DNA from: Prosapia bicincta
Lineage: Eukaryota > Arthropoda > Insecta > Hemiptera > Cercopidae
Direction of reading: 5' to 3'
NCBI GenBank assembly: GCA_036971475.1
Contig: JBAIZL010000376.1
Span: 4,074,001 to 4,138,000, forward strand
Length of the DNA stretch: 64,000 bases
The notes under the pieces were generated by a model. The model ran no database searches. It saw only the letters and a list, made by a program, of their open reading frames with translations, and had not been told where the DNA came from. Below, piece by piece: positions 42,507 through 51,393 of this stretch. A program made the position numbers and the translations under genes. How positions within the stretch are numbered: the first letter of the stretch is position 1; every line of letters begins with the position of its first letter.

Positions 42507-42660
42507 TAGTATTCCCATTACAGAATGATTCTGACCAGTCAAAATCCCTATATGGAAAAAGTGTTGAACGTTACTGTACAATGTGTTGGTGTGTTATTAT
42601 TCGAGCGTGTATGTGTGTGTTTTTTGTAAATTTTAAAAATGCGTTCTCTCAATAGTGTGT
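42507..42660 (-). mobile_element. Family C LINE 5' UTR remnant, proximal part
   Basis: Read on the minus strand, a CA-rich tract (ACACACACATACACGC) is followed by AACACACCAACACA and then TAGGGATTTTGACTGGTCAG. These match in order the CA tract and the GGGAATTTTGACTGGTCAG segment of the A and B 5' UTRs. It stops at the TA target of the Tc1-like transposon. The terminal double hairpin is not preserved upstream. Confidence 0.6.
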
Positions 42661-42963
42661 TGCTTAACAATAAGAGTCAATAAGTGTATTTAGTCTGCAC
42701 TCGCCTTGCGAAATGGCATGATAGGTCATGTAGGAAATAATAGAACTGAACCAATTTACATTTGATAATGTGACAATACCTGAACGTCCTGGAGATATCT
42801 ATGCACATGACATTCAGCCAGAAGAAAGCAGCCAGAAAGCTGAACTGTATAATGTAAGCTAAAACAAATGCATTAATTAGAGAGCTTAATCATGCAACTA
42901 ACAACTTCTTACAATATTAAACGTAATTAATAAACAAATATAAACCCTTAACTAGAAATTAGA

Positions 42964-43025
42964 GTAGCTTCTCATTCTTTACAACATTTTGCTAGTAGCT
43001 TCTCATTCTTTACAACATTTTGCTA
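42964..43025. repeat. Tandem duplication of a 31-bp unit
   Basis: Two adjacent exact copies of a unit beginning GTAGCTTCTCATTCTTTAC occupy 42964-42994 and 42995-43025. No coding or regulatory meaning is evident. Confidence 0.9.
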
Positions 43026-43282
43026 ACACAGTTAGCATAATCAAGTGATTAAAACTGAACTGAGAACTGTTTATCAAGTTTACTAAGTAGTCAGTTCCAA
43101 ATCGCCTTCTTGTCCACTTTATCACTATTACCAATCAACTCCGGATCATTTATATAGACTGGAAATATTCAAAATATGTTCAGCTACAACAGACTTTCCA
43201 GGCGCCCATATTTACTATGGGCTAGATGTTCTTTGACCCTTTAAAGTTCAACCTTGAAAATTTTTATAATTCCAAAAGTTAC

Positions 43283-44926
43283 GGGATAATGTGAGATTTT
43301 TGGGTCTTTTATTGGATAAAAGACTTTCATGGAATCCGCATGTGCGTGATTTGAGGACCCGGTGCAGCAAGATATTGGATATGTTGAGAGTTCTAAGTGG
43401 TACAAATTGGGGAGCAGACAGAACCTGTATGCTCCGTTTCTACCTCGCCGTTGTAAGATCGCGCATAGATTACGGCTGTATAGCCTATTCATCTGCTCGA
43501 CCTACGGTTCTGAAACTCCTGGATTCAATACATCACGCTGGCCTTAGACTTTCTACTCGTGCTTTTAGATCAAGCCGAATCTCCAGCCTTCTAGTTGAAG
43601 CTGGAGAACCATCTCTCTCTATGCGACGTCAAATGCTACAAATTTCATATTACACTGGTCTTCGAAGTAAACCTAAACATCCGGCATTCAAAGCAGTTTT
43701 TGATAACTACCTTGAGGATCTTTACAATGAGCGTCAACGTTCAACTGCTCCCTTCGGAATAAGAATGTTGCGTATTTTTAGCAATCTAAATTTAGAACTT
43801 CCACCTATATTCGAACGAACATCATGCTACATCCCTCCATGGACAATACAAAAGCCAAAATGTGACTTCTCATTGTCCATGTACCTAAAACACAATACTC
43901 CTGACGTTATTTATCGTCAGGAGTTTTTGCAGATCCAAGTAACTCACCCACATACTGTGACTGTATTCACAGACGGTTCAAAACTGGACAATGGGATAGG
44001 TTGTGCATTTTATATGGAAGGACAAACGTTCACTTACGGATTGCCCTCAGCCTGTAGCGTTTTTACTGCAGAACTTTATGCAATTTTCCAAGCTTTAAGA
44101 TCAATTCCGTCTGCAAAATCTAAATATCTTGTATGCTCCGATTCCAAAAGTGCTCTTCAAGCTATTCAGGAAATTTACACTAAGAACCCATTAGTTGGAG
44201 ACATCTTGTGCTCAATACACAGGCTCCAATTATGGGGTATCGAGGTGTCATTTCTCTGGGTGCCTGGTCACTGCGGATTATTTGGCAACAGTAAAGCAGA
44301 TGAAGGAGCAAAATTAGCTACAAGTATGGTACCATCGACACAACGTGTAATGGCATCAGATTTTGTATGCAATGTTAAAACTATACTATTCTCTGTGTGG
44401 AATGAAGAATGGCAAAATGTACATAGAAACAAGCTGAGGGACATCAAAAATACCGTCCGACCATGGAGGACATCTGTTCGTTCGAATCGTAGGGAGGAAG
44501 TGGTGGTTACTCGACTTCGCATCGGCCACTCTTTGTTAAAGCATGGATGGTTGATGTGACATGAGGATCCACCACTATGTCCGTTTTGTAGAAGCATTAT
44601 TACAAACAAGCATATCCTGCTTGATTGTGATGAGTTGAGCGATTTGTATGTACGTTACGATCTTCGAGGTAGTTTAAAGGTGGTTTTAAGGGACGATGTC
44701 ACGGCTATCGACCGTGTCATCGCTTTCTTACGCCACCTGAATCTATTTAATAATATTTAAATTATGTATAATTTTAGTTTCTTTCGTTTAGTTACATTTA
44801 GTATTAAACATTTATTTTATTTTATTTTGTTTAGTTGGTTAGTTTTATTTTGAAATAATTATTTAAAAAAATTTTAGTTAGGCGATGATAACCTTGATAG
44901 GTTTTTCGCCTGGAAAAAAAATCTAA
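43283..44926 (+). mobile_element. LINE family A, 5'-truncated copy (post-RT to 3' end)
   Basis: It begins at CGGGATAATGTGAG, after the RT catalytic core, and continues through RNase H, 3' UTR, hairpin (44881-44910) and a short A tail. Flanks show no convincing TSD. In the hairpin the loop reads TTGATA. Confidence 0.9.
43291..44559 (+). pseudogene. ORF2 C-terminal part, family A, with premature stop
   Basis: The open frame holds the post-RT connection region and RNase H (TDGSKLDNG, TAELYAIF, CSDSK, GHCGLFGNSKADE). CGA is changed to TGA at 44557-44559, which removes the C-terminal zinc finger; that finger is still readable downstream (CPFCRSI). It has no endonuclease or RT core. Confidence 0.88.
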
Positions 44927-45201
44927 TAGCTTTTGGAATATTGAGGTCCCGACTTTTATTACCTCAACATTATTTACAATTTAAGAGTTCATGGTAACCA
45001 GTAATAAAATTTATGACTCAATTTGTTGTCAACAATTCTACAGTTAAACCAAGAACTCTATTCGGATTCTTTATGTAGGACTTCTTTGCGGTGGAATCTT
45101 ACTTATTTTATTTTTATGATTTGTATATATGTTTTATGTAAAATCTAATTATGTTTATCTGTTACATCTAAAATATTTTGATTTTTACTCTGCTGTTGAT
45201 T

Positions 45202-45231
45202 GGCGATGATAACCATTATTAGTTTTTCGCA
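45202..45231 (+). other. LINE-type 3' hairpin of an unidentified family
   Basis: GGCGATGATAACC, a loop region ATTATTA, then GTTTTTCGC are followed by AAGG and an A-rich AATA repeat tail. The upstream 3' UTR does not match A or B. One outer-stem base is lost on the right (CGCA for CGCC). A heavily decayed RNase H tail (ATTGGCCACTCCTTGTTATC) follows at about 45300-45370. Confidence 0.55.
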
Positions 45232-45441
45232 AGGATAAAAAATAATAAATAAATTAATAAATAAATAAAAATTGCATTTTGTAACAGTATGAAAAAGCGG
45301 TAGTTTATTCGGGATTGCATTGGCCACTCCTTGTTATCCTATGAATGGTTTATGCAAGACGAGGAGCCCATTAAAACTAAATTATAAATATGAGATAAAA
45401 CAAGAAATAAAGCGTTAAAATGAAATATGTATTTATCTTAC

Positions 45442-45873
45442 CTAAAATGGTGCACGGTATAGATGGAGCCTGGACCAATTCAAATTTTCCAATAGCTAAT
45501 GAGATGTAACCTACTAGTAGACTGGCAACATGCATCATAATGTTGTATGAATGGACACTTTTGCGCAGTTCAGGAAGCAATAAATGTAACAATAATGTGA
45601 ACAGTAAAAATATTGATCCAACAATAAAAAGTGTTGCGTAAATAATGACATTTCGTTTGTCTGTATCAGGTGGTGGCTGCAAACAGGCAATTATGTTATC
45701 TGAAATATCTCCATTAAAGATGTATTTGTCAGTACAATATTCATTGGCTGGTATTTTTCCTTCAGAAAACTCAATACTGCCCTCAGCTGATATCCAAAAG
45801 GAAGTATTCGTGCCATTGTTCAGCAAATAAACACCAACTGGGCACAAAGGAAATCCATGATTTACAAAATAGT
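45442..45873 (-). CDS. Methuselah-like GPCR exon (end of ectodomain, TM1, TM2)
   Basis: The minus strand reads YFVNHGFPLCPVGVYLLNNG, an ectodomain end with EYCTDKY and ACLQPPP, a first hydrophobic helix (about 45575-45649; IIYATLFIVGSIFLLF) and a second (about 45488-45547; MMHVASLLVGYISLAIG). It ends SIPCTIL, where the Cys lies just before TM3. The YC...D...C..P segment before TM1 is the Methuselah ectodomain pattern. The acceptor is TGATTTCAG (AG at 45874-45875) and the donor GTAAGA (from 45441). The 432-bp exon starts with two bases of a split codon and ends with one. Earlier ectodomain and signal-peptide exons were not found up to 64000. Confidence 0.82.
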
Positions 45874-46319
45874 CTGAAATCAGTAAAACGTTGTGTTTAG
45901 TTTATAGTTTAAACCCTATTTTAGATTATAATAATTTTAGTGTTCGTTTTAGATTTTAGATGTATTTTAAATGTTTTATTGCGACATTTTCATTTGTATG
46001 AGTATAGTTAAAAGTGATCAGTTTAAGTAGGGTCACACAACAGATTGCCAGGTAGCACCACACAGCTTGAAGTGTGACCTCCGCACTGAGTTAGAACATG
46101 GTATACAACACTAATAGTTTATAAGTTTGTGCGATAAAATAGACGGTCTTAGCAAGGTACTCAACTACTAGCTCATGGTTACCAAATTATTTACTTTAAT
46201 TCTTAAAGACTAATAAAAGAGCTGACACTTCTTATGCCAGCTCATCTGTAAAACTTAGTGCACAAAGGAAATCCTTGACAGAGACTGCTATTCTTAAAAA
46301 TGCTAAAATTTTGAAACTT
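45874..46319. other. Unassigned AT-rich stretch upstream of the GPCR exon
   Basis: Apart from the splice acceptor at 45874-45875 and its pyrimidine tract, nothing is recognised. It is presumably intron of the minus-strand receptor gene. Confidence 0.4.
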
Positions 46320-47235
46320 GTAGTTAAAAAACGTAATTAAAAAATCAATAACTACAATACAATTGCACCATCAATATTGGGTGCATAGACCAAAAACAAT
46401 CAAGGAGGGCCTTATACAAACTTTCCTCCTCCATTATCAAATTCCTCAACTTCCACCACAGGCATAGTTGTGATGGAATATGAAGAAACATTGCCTGAGA
46501 CCTCCCATAAAGTTTCTGGATTTATACCTGCTAAATGATGGTTGTCCGAAACATTTAGCAGCGTCTACAGGCGAATGGACAACTGTTAACTTGTCATTGT
46601 GAGTCCTGTTTTGGCTACGTGATTGACATGGTGAGTTCTACCTGATCTGTATAGTAGCGATTATACACACATTGAAATCTCATTGTGTGACTCCTCACCC
46701 TGTTGTGTTCAACATCCCCGTTGGATCTTGTAAAAAAGCCAACTTGGAACAATTCTCACTAGATCTAGAATCACTGGACGTTGAAGACAGCTCCCAATGA
46801 TGTGAATTCATTTTTCGCATCGGCCACTCTTTGTTAACGCATGGATGGTTGATGCGACATGAGGATCCACCACTATGTCCGTTTTGTAGAAATAATATTA
46901 CAATCAAGCATATCCTACTTGATTGTGATAAGATGAAAAATTTGTATATACGTTACGATCTTCGAGGTAATTTAAAGGGGGTTTTAAGGTACGATGTCAC
47001 GGCTATCGACCGTGTCCTCGCTTTCTTACGCCACCTTAATCTATTTAATAATATTTAAATTTTGTATAATTTTAGGTTCTTTAGTTTTAGATAATTACAA
47101 TTAGTTTTAAACATTTATTTTGTTTTATTTTGATTAGTTTTATTTATGTAATATTTTAATATTTATTTTTAACAAACCCTAGTTAGGCGATGATAACCTC
47201 AATAGGTTTTTCGCCTAATAAAAAAAAAAAAAAAA
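46320..47235 (+). mobile_element. Old LINE A copy with large internal deletions
   Basis: Ordered but decayed pieces occur: the ORF1 tail (about 46320-46510, including CCACCACAGGCATAGTTGTG), an endonuclease piece (about 46510-46790, TTTATACCTGCTAAATGATGG and GTTGTGTTCAACATCC), then a jump at about 46813 to the RNase H end and finger (CPFCRNN). The 3' UTR, an intact hairpin (47186-47215) and an A tail (47220-47237) follow. Many stops disrupt the coding pieces, except the last block 46831-47058. Confidence 0.78.
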
Positions 47236-47236
47236 A

Positions 47237-47679
47237 ATACAAAAACCTTTTTTGAATGCCATCGGAAACGTCTTCCAGACCATGACGACCACCTGTTCCG
47301 TAGTGAAATAAGTGCTCTGAAATCCTTCGTTCACAAAGGAAAGGTGGCGCAGGAAAGGCCCTACCATCATCGGCGAAACTTGTTCTCCTTCGAATATAAA
47401 ATCGTTAGGCATATTAGAACGAATGGCATACCGTGATTTAGAATAAGCTGATCAACTCAACACTATTTTTAACGTATGGATGGTTAATGCGACATGAGGA
47501 TCCACCACTATGTCCGTTTTGTAGAAGTACCATCACAATCAAGCACATCCTGCTTGATTGTAATGAGTTGAACGATTTGTATATACGTCAAGATCTTCGA
47601 GGTAGTTAAAAGGTGGTTTTAAGTGACGATGTCACGGCTATCGACCGTGTCATCGCTTTCTTACGCAATTCTATTCAAC
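47237..47679 (+). mobile_element. Mosaic of decayed A-like and B-like LINE pieces
   Basis: It starts like A endonuclease-RT linker (GACCACCTGTTCCGTAG). It continues with a B-like RT piece (CTACCATCATCGGCGAAAC), a B-like RNase H piece (GGCATACCGTGATT) and then an A-like zinc-finger end (GCGACATGAGGATCC...). The pieces are in the correct order along an element. This looks like a recombinant copy with deletions that later decayed. Confidence 0.55.
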
Positions 47680-48199
47680 ACAATGTAGAATGCAAAATGT
47701 ACATAGAAACAAGCTAAGGGACATCAAAAATACCGTCCGACCATGGAGGACATCTGTTCGTTCGAGTCGTAGGGAGGAAGTGGTGGTTACTCGACTCCGC
47801 ATCGGCCACTCTTTGTTAACGCATGGATGGTTGATGCGACATGAGGATCCACCACTATGTCCGTTTTGTAGAAGCAATATTACAATCAAGCATATCCTGC
47901 TTGATTGTGATGAGTTGAGCCATTTGTATATACGTTACTATCTTCGAGGTAGTTTAAAGGTGGTTTTAAGGGACGATGTCACGGTTATCGACCGTGTTAT
48001 CGCTTTCTTACGCCACCTGAATCTATTTAATAATATTTAAATTATGTATAATTTTAGTTTCTTTCTTTCTAGTTACAATTAGTATTAAACATTTATTTTA
48101 TTTTGTTTAGTTGGTTAGTTTATTTTGAAATAATTATTTAAAATAAAACTTTAGTTAGGCGATGATAACCTTGATAGGTTTTTCGATTGGAAAAGAAAA
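47680..48199 (+). mobile_element. LINE family A, short 3' copy with TSD
   Basis: It begins near the end of RNase H (GCAAAATGTACATAG), with an open frame 47690-48040 to the ORF2 stop, then the 3' UTR, hairpin (48158-48187, right outer stem mutated to TCGAT) and a short impure tail. TCTATTCAAC is duplicated at 47670-47679 and 48200-48209. It inserted into the older mosaic copy. Confidence 0.85.
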
Positions 48200-48209
48200 T
48201 CTATTCAAC

Positions 48210-48916
48210 GCTTTAGCTACCGGACCAGTTTTATCGTACTCCCCCCCCCCCAACCCAGATAACTTTTTTCATATATTTCAGTTCTGTACCTGTAATAGAG
48301 TCATAATCATTTAGTTTATAGACTGGAAAATGTATAATTTACATACATTTTTGGTTGTCCATCTGTGGTAGACGTGGGGTGGACAAGGTTATAACTGAAT
48401 TCAGTACATTTCAGGCCCATGTGTACCTTACCTGGACACACTTGTGATTCAACAGTTTTAAATTATTATCACATAATAGTCAATCATCATTACAATGTTA
48501 TTAGTAATTAGTATCATAACACAGAGATACTAGTATAATTCTATGGAAATGTTAGTATTTATAACAATAGTTATAGTTGTTTATACGTACTTATTATTAA
48601 GTTGATATTTTTCCAGTGGAGTTGATTCTTCTTGTGTGGTCTAATGTTTTATCTTAAATCACTTCATACACATCATTATCACAAAAACCCGTAAAATAGG
48701 ATAACAACCCAATTACTACAAATCCTAACTAATAAAATCAACCCTAATGACTAAATTTGATAGACAAAGAAGTTACGGAGTACCCTAACTACTGAAATCA
48801 AACCTAATTACTAAAACTGAAAGTTAAAATGAACGGAATACGATTTTATCTTCTAGTTATATTTAATGTGTCTTGAAAAAACATAAACACATGTATATTA
48901 CATCACATCATTACAT
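48210..48916. other. Unassigned sequence
   Basis: A run of ten or more C (about 48240-48251) and a weak internal similarity (CCTAACTACTGAAATCA and CCTAACTAATAAAATCA near 48725-48800) are the only structures noted. No coding signal was seen on either strand. Confidence 0.35.
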
Positions 48917-49514
48917 TGGGATAGGTTGTGCATTTTATATGTAAGGACAAACCTTCACTTACGGATTACCCACAGCCTGTAGCGTTTTTACTGCAGAACT
49001 TTATGTAATTTTCCAAGCTTTAAGATCAATTCCGTCTGTAAAATCTAAATATCTTGTGTGTTGTGATTCTAAAAGGGCTCTCCAGGCCATTCAGGAAATG
49101 TACACTAAGAACCCTTTAGTTGGAGACATCTTGTGCTCTATACACAGTCTCCAATTACGAGGTGTCATTTCTCTGGGTGCCTGGTGACTGTGGAATATTC
49201 GGAACACTAAAGCAGATGAAGGTGCAAAATTAGCTACAGGTATGCTGCATTCGACACAACGTGTGATGACATCAGATTTTGTATGCAAAATTAAATCTAC
49301 ACTATTCTCTGTTTGGAACGAAGAATGGCAAAATGTAAATGGAAACAAGCTGAGGGACATCAAAAATACCGTCCAACCATGGAGGACATCTGTTCGTTCG
49401 AATCGTAGGGAGGAAGTTGTGGTTACTCGACTTCGCATCGGCCACTCTTTGATAACGCATGGATGGTTGATGCGACATGAGGATCCTCCACTATGTCGGT
49501 TTTGTAGAAGTAAT
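48917..49514 (+). mobile_element. LINE family A fragment (RNase H), cut by B4
   Basis: RNase H sequence from GGGATAGGTTGTGCATTTT to the finger start (TTTTGTAGAAGTAA) carries a TAA near 48941, small deletions near 49165 and 49200, and no 3' UTR. At 49515 it joins the 5' UTR of B4. The open block 49242-49500 preserves the last part of RNase H. Confidence 0.85.
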
Positions 49515-49974
49515 CCCTCGCGGAACCCTAGCCTAACACTACACCACTCACAAAAACATACACACACACATACACACACTAACACAATCTATACACATTT
49601 CAACACTTACATCTTCGCTTAGGGAATTTTGACTGGTCAGAACCGTTGCGCGTTGGGAGTGCTGAAAAGTCCAGAGCGTGACAAACTCTGGTCCGGGACG
49701 CTGATGTGAGCTTGCTCTGCCGAAGACGTAAGCGCGGTTTCTGATCTACCAGCTGCTTCGGTCCTTGGTCAGGGAGTGTCCGCGGTGCATGGGTGTCGGA
49801 GCCTGTGCACAGTATTACGAGTTCTCGACTGATGCCCATCCAGTCGAGCTAAGGAGAAAAGCTATAGGCCTCAGAGTTCTGAGGATTGGAAATGATCTTA
49901 ATGTGATCCAAGGGTGTACCCGTTCCTATAGTCTCGCCCGTAACGCTTGACACGATGGCTGGCAAAAAATATTT

Positions 49975-51390
49975 ATGGATTCCAAAACCACGTCAAATAT
50001 GACTAGTCTGAAGAGGACACGCCAGGATTCTCCTGACGATCATATTCAAAAGGATTTGAGTAAAAAGTTGATGGTGGCAACGTCGCAGACATTGCCATCA
50101 GCAAAGTATTTAGTTGTTTCTAGTGCCGAAGAAGGGAAAGATCTTTCCAAAGTTTCTCCCTTCCTTATTAACAAGGCTATTACTGCTTGTGCTGGAGGCC
50201 CAGTAGCCTCTATTAAGAAACTAAGAAACGGAACACTGTTAGTTGCGACTTCCACCGACAGACAAACTCGTTCTCTATCAAAAATGACCTCCTTCTTTGA
50301 CCAGGTCATGGTATCTGTGGCTCCCCACAGATCCTTGAATTACTCAAAGGGGGTCATCACATGTAGGGATTTAATGCACCTTCCAATCGATGAAATAAAG
50401 TCCGAACTGTCTTCTCAGTTAGTTACGGACGTTATCCCTATAACGAAAATGGACAAAGGAGAAAAAGTAGCAACAGCTTCTTTTATCGTCACTTTTGGAA
50501 AGCCGGAAATACCCGAATACTTACATGCAGGTTACCAAAGGCTCTCAGTGAGACCATACGTGGCTAACCCTAGGCGCTGCTTCAAGTGCCAGCGATTTGG
50601 GCATATCAGCTCTACCTGTTCGAAGCAGAACGTATGCGGTATATGTAGCGTTGAAGGCCATGATGATAAGGAATGTGTCAATTCTCCGAAATGCGCCAAC
50701 TGTGGTGGTGACCACCCAGCGCGATCCTACAACTGCCCTACTTTTAAGGAAGAGAAAGCTATCCTAGGCATCATGGCGAAAGACAAGCTGTCGTTTCCAG
50801 AGGCCAAAAAAATGTATAGATCTACTCAGCCAAAGGCAGACAGTAAGACTTATGCCGCTACTCTGACCGCTTCCAAATCGTCCTGTAACAACTGTGCCGA
50901 GCTGTCGAAAAAAATTGAAGTTCTAACTGAACAAGTTTCTCGCCTTTTGTCCATAGTCACGAATGGTCCTCCTACTTTGAATTTAGTACAACCTGCAGCG
51001 AAGGAAAATGATTTACCTCTTGTACCAATCCCTTCCACTGGGGGGATTGGAGCACGAAACAAGTCATTAAGTGAGCCTTGTGTTTCTGTGCAGAAGATAT
51101 TATCAACGGGTAATAAACCTTCTGTGCAGAAGACGTTGGAAAAATCCAAACCACGTAAAGCAGTGTTACGTCAGACCACATCGCCTCCGTCGTTACCGGG
51201 TATTAAGAAAAATGCTAACAAAGGAGGGAATGTTAAAACTACCCCTCCTAAACCCAAAACTTCCTCAGATTCCATCCCTGAACGGGTGGATATGGAATCT
51301 GAGACATGTAAGCCTGAGACGTCTAAAAACGTCCCAGGCAAGAAAGGAGAAAGCACCAATGGATGTCAAATAAACCCTTTGCTAAGCTAA
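49975..51390 (+). CDS. LINE B4 ORF1, Gag-like protein with three zinc knuckles
   Basis: An intact 471-residue protein, close to the B1 product. It has an RRM-like region at about 43-130, knuckles CFKCQRFGHISSTC, CGICSVEGHDDKEC and CANCGGDHPARSYNC, a coiled-coil-like stretch (ELSKKIEVLTEQVSRLL) and a basic tail with TSSDSIPERVDMESE. The short imperfect repeat VQKILSTGNKPSVQKTLEKS lies in the tail. The stop is followed by TAAATG, placing ORF2 three bases downstream. Confidence 0.9.
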   Translation: MDSKTTSNMTSLKRTRQDSPDDHIQKDLSKKLMVATSQTLPSAKYLVVSSAEEGKDLSKVSPFLINKAITACAGGPVASIKKLRNGTLLVATSTDRQTRSLSKMTSFFDQVMVSVAPHRSLNYSKGVITCRDLMHLPIDEIKSELSSQLVTDVIPITKMDKGEKVATASFIVTFGKPEIPEYLHAGYQRLSVRPYVANPRRCFKCQRFGHISSTCSKQNVCGICSVEGHDDKECVNSPKCANCGGDHPARSYNCPTFKEEKAILGIMAKDKLSFPEAKKMYRSTQPKADSKTYAATLTASKSSCNNCAELSKKIEVLTEQVSRLLSIVTNGPPTLNLVQPAAKENDLPLVPIPSTGGIGARNKSLSEPCVSVQKILSTGNKPSVQKTLEKSKPRKAVLRQTTSPPSLPGIKKNANKGGNVKTTPPKPKTSSDSIPERVDMESETCKPETSKNVPGKKGESTNGCQINPLLS

Positions 51391-51393
51391 TAA

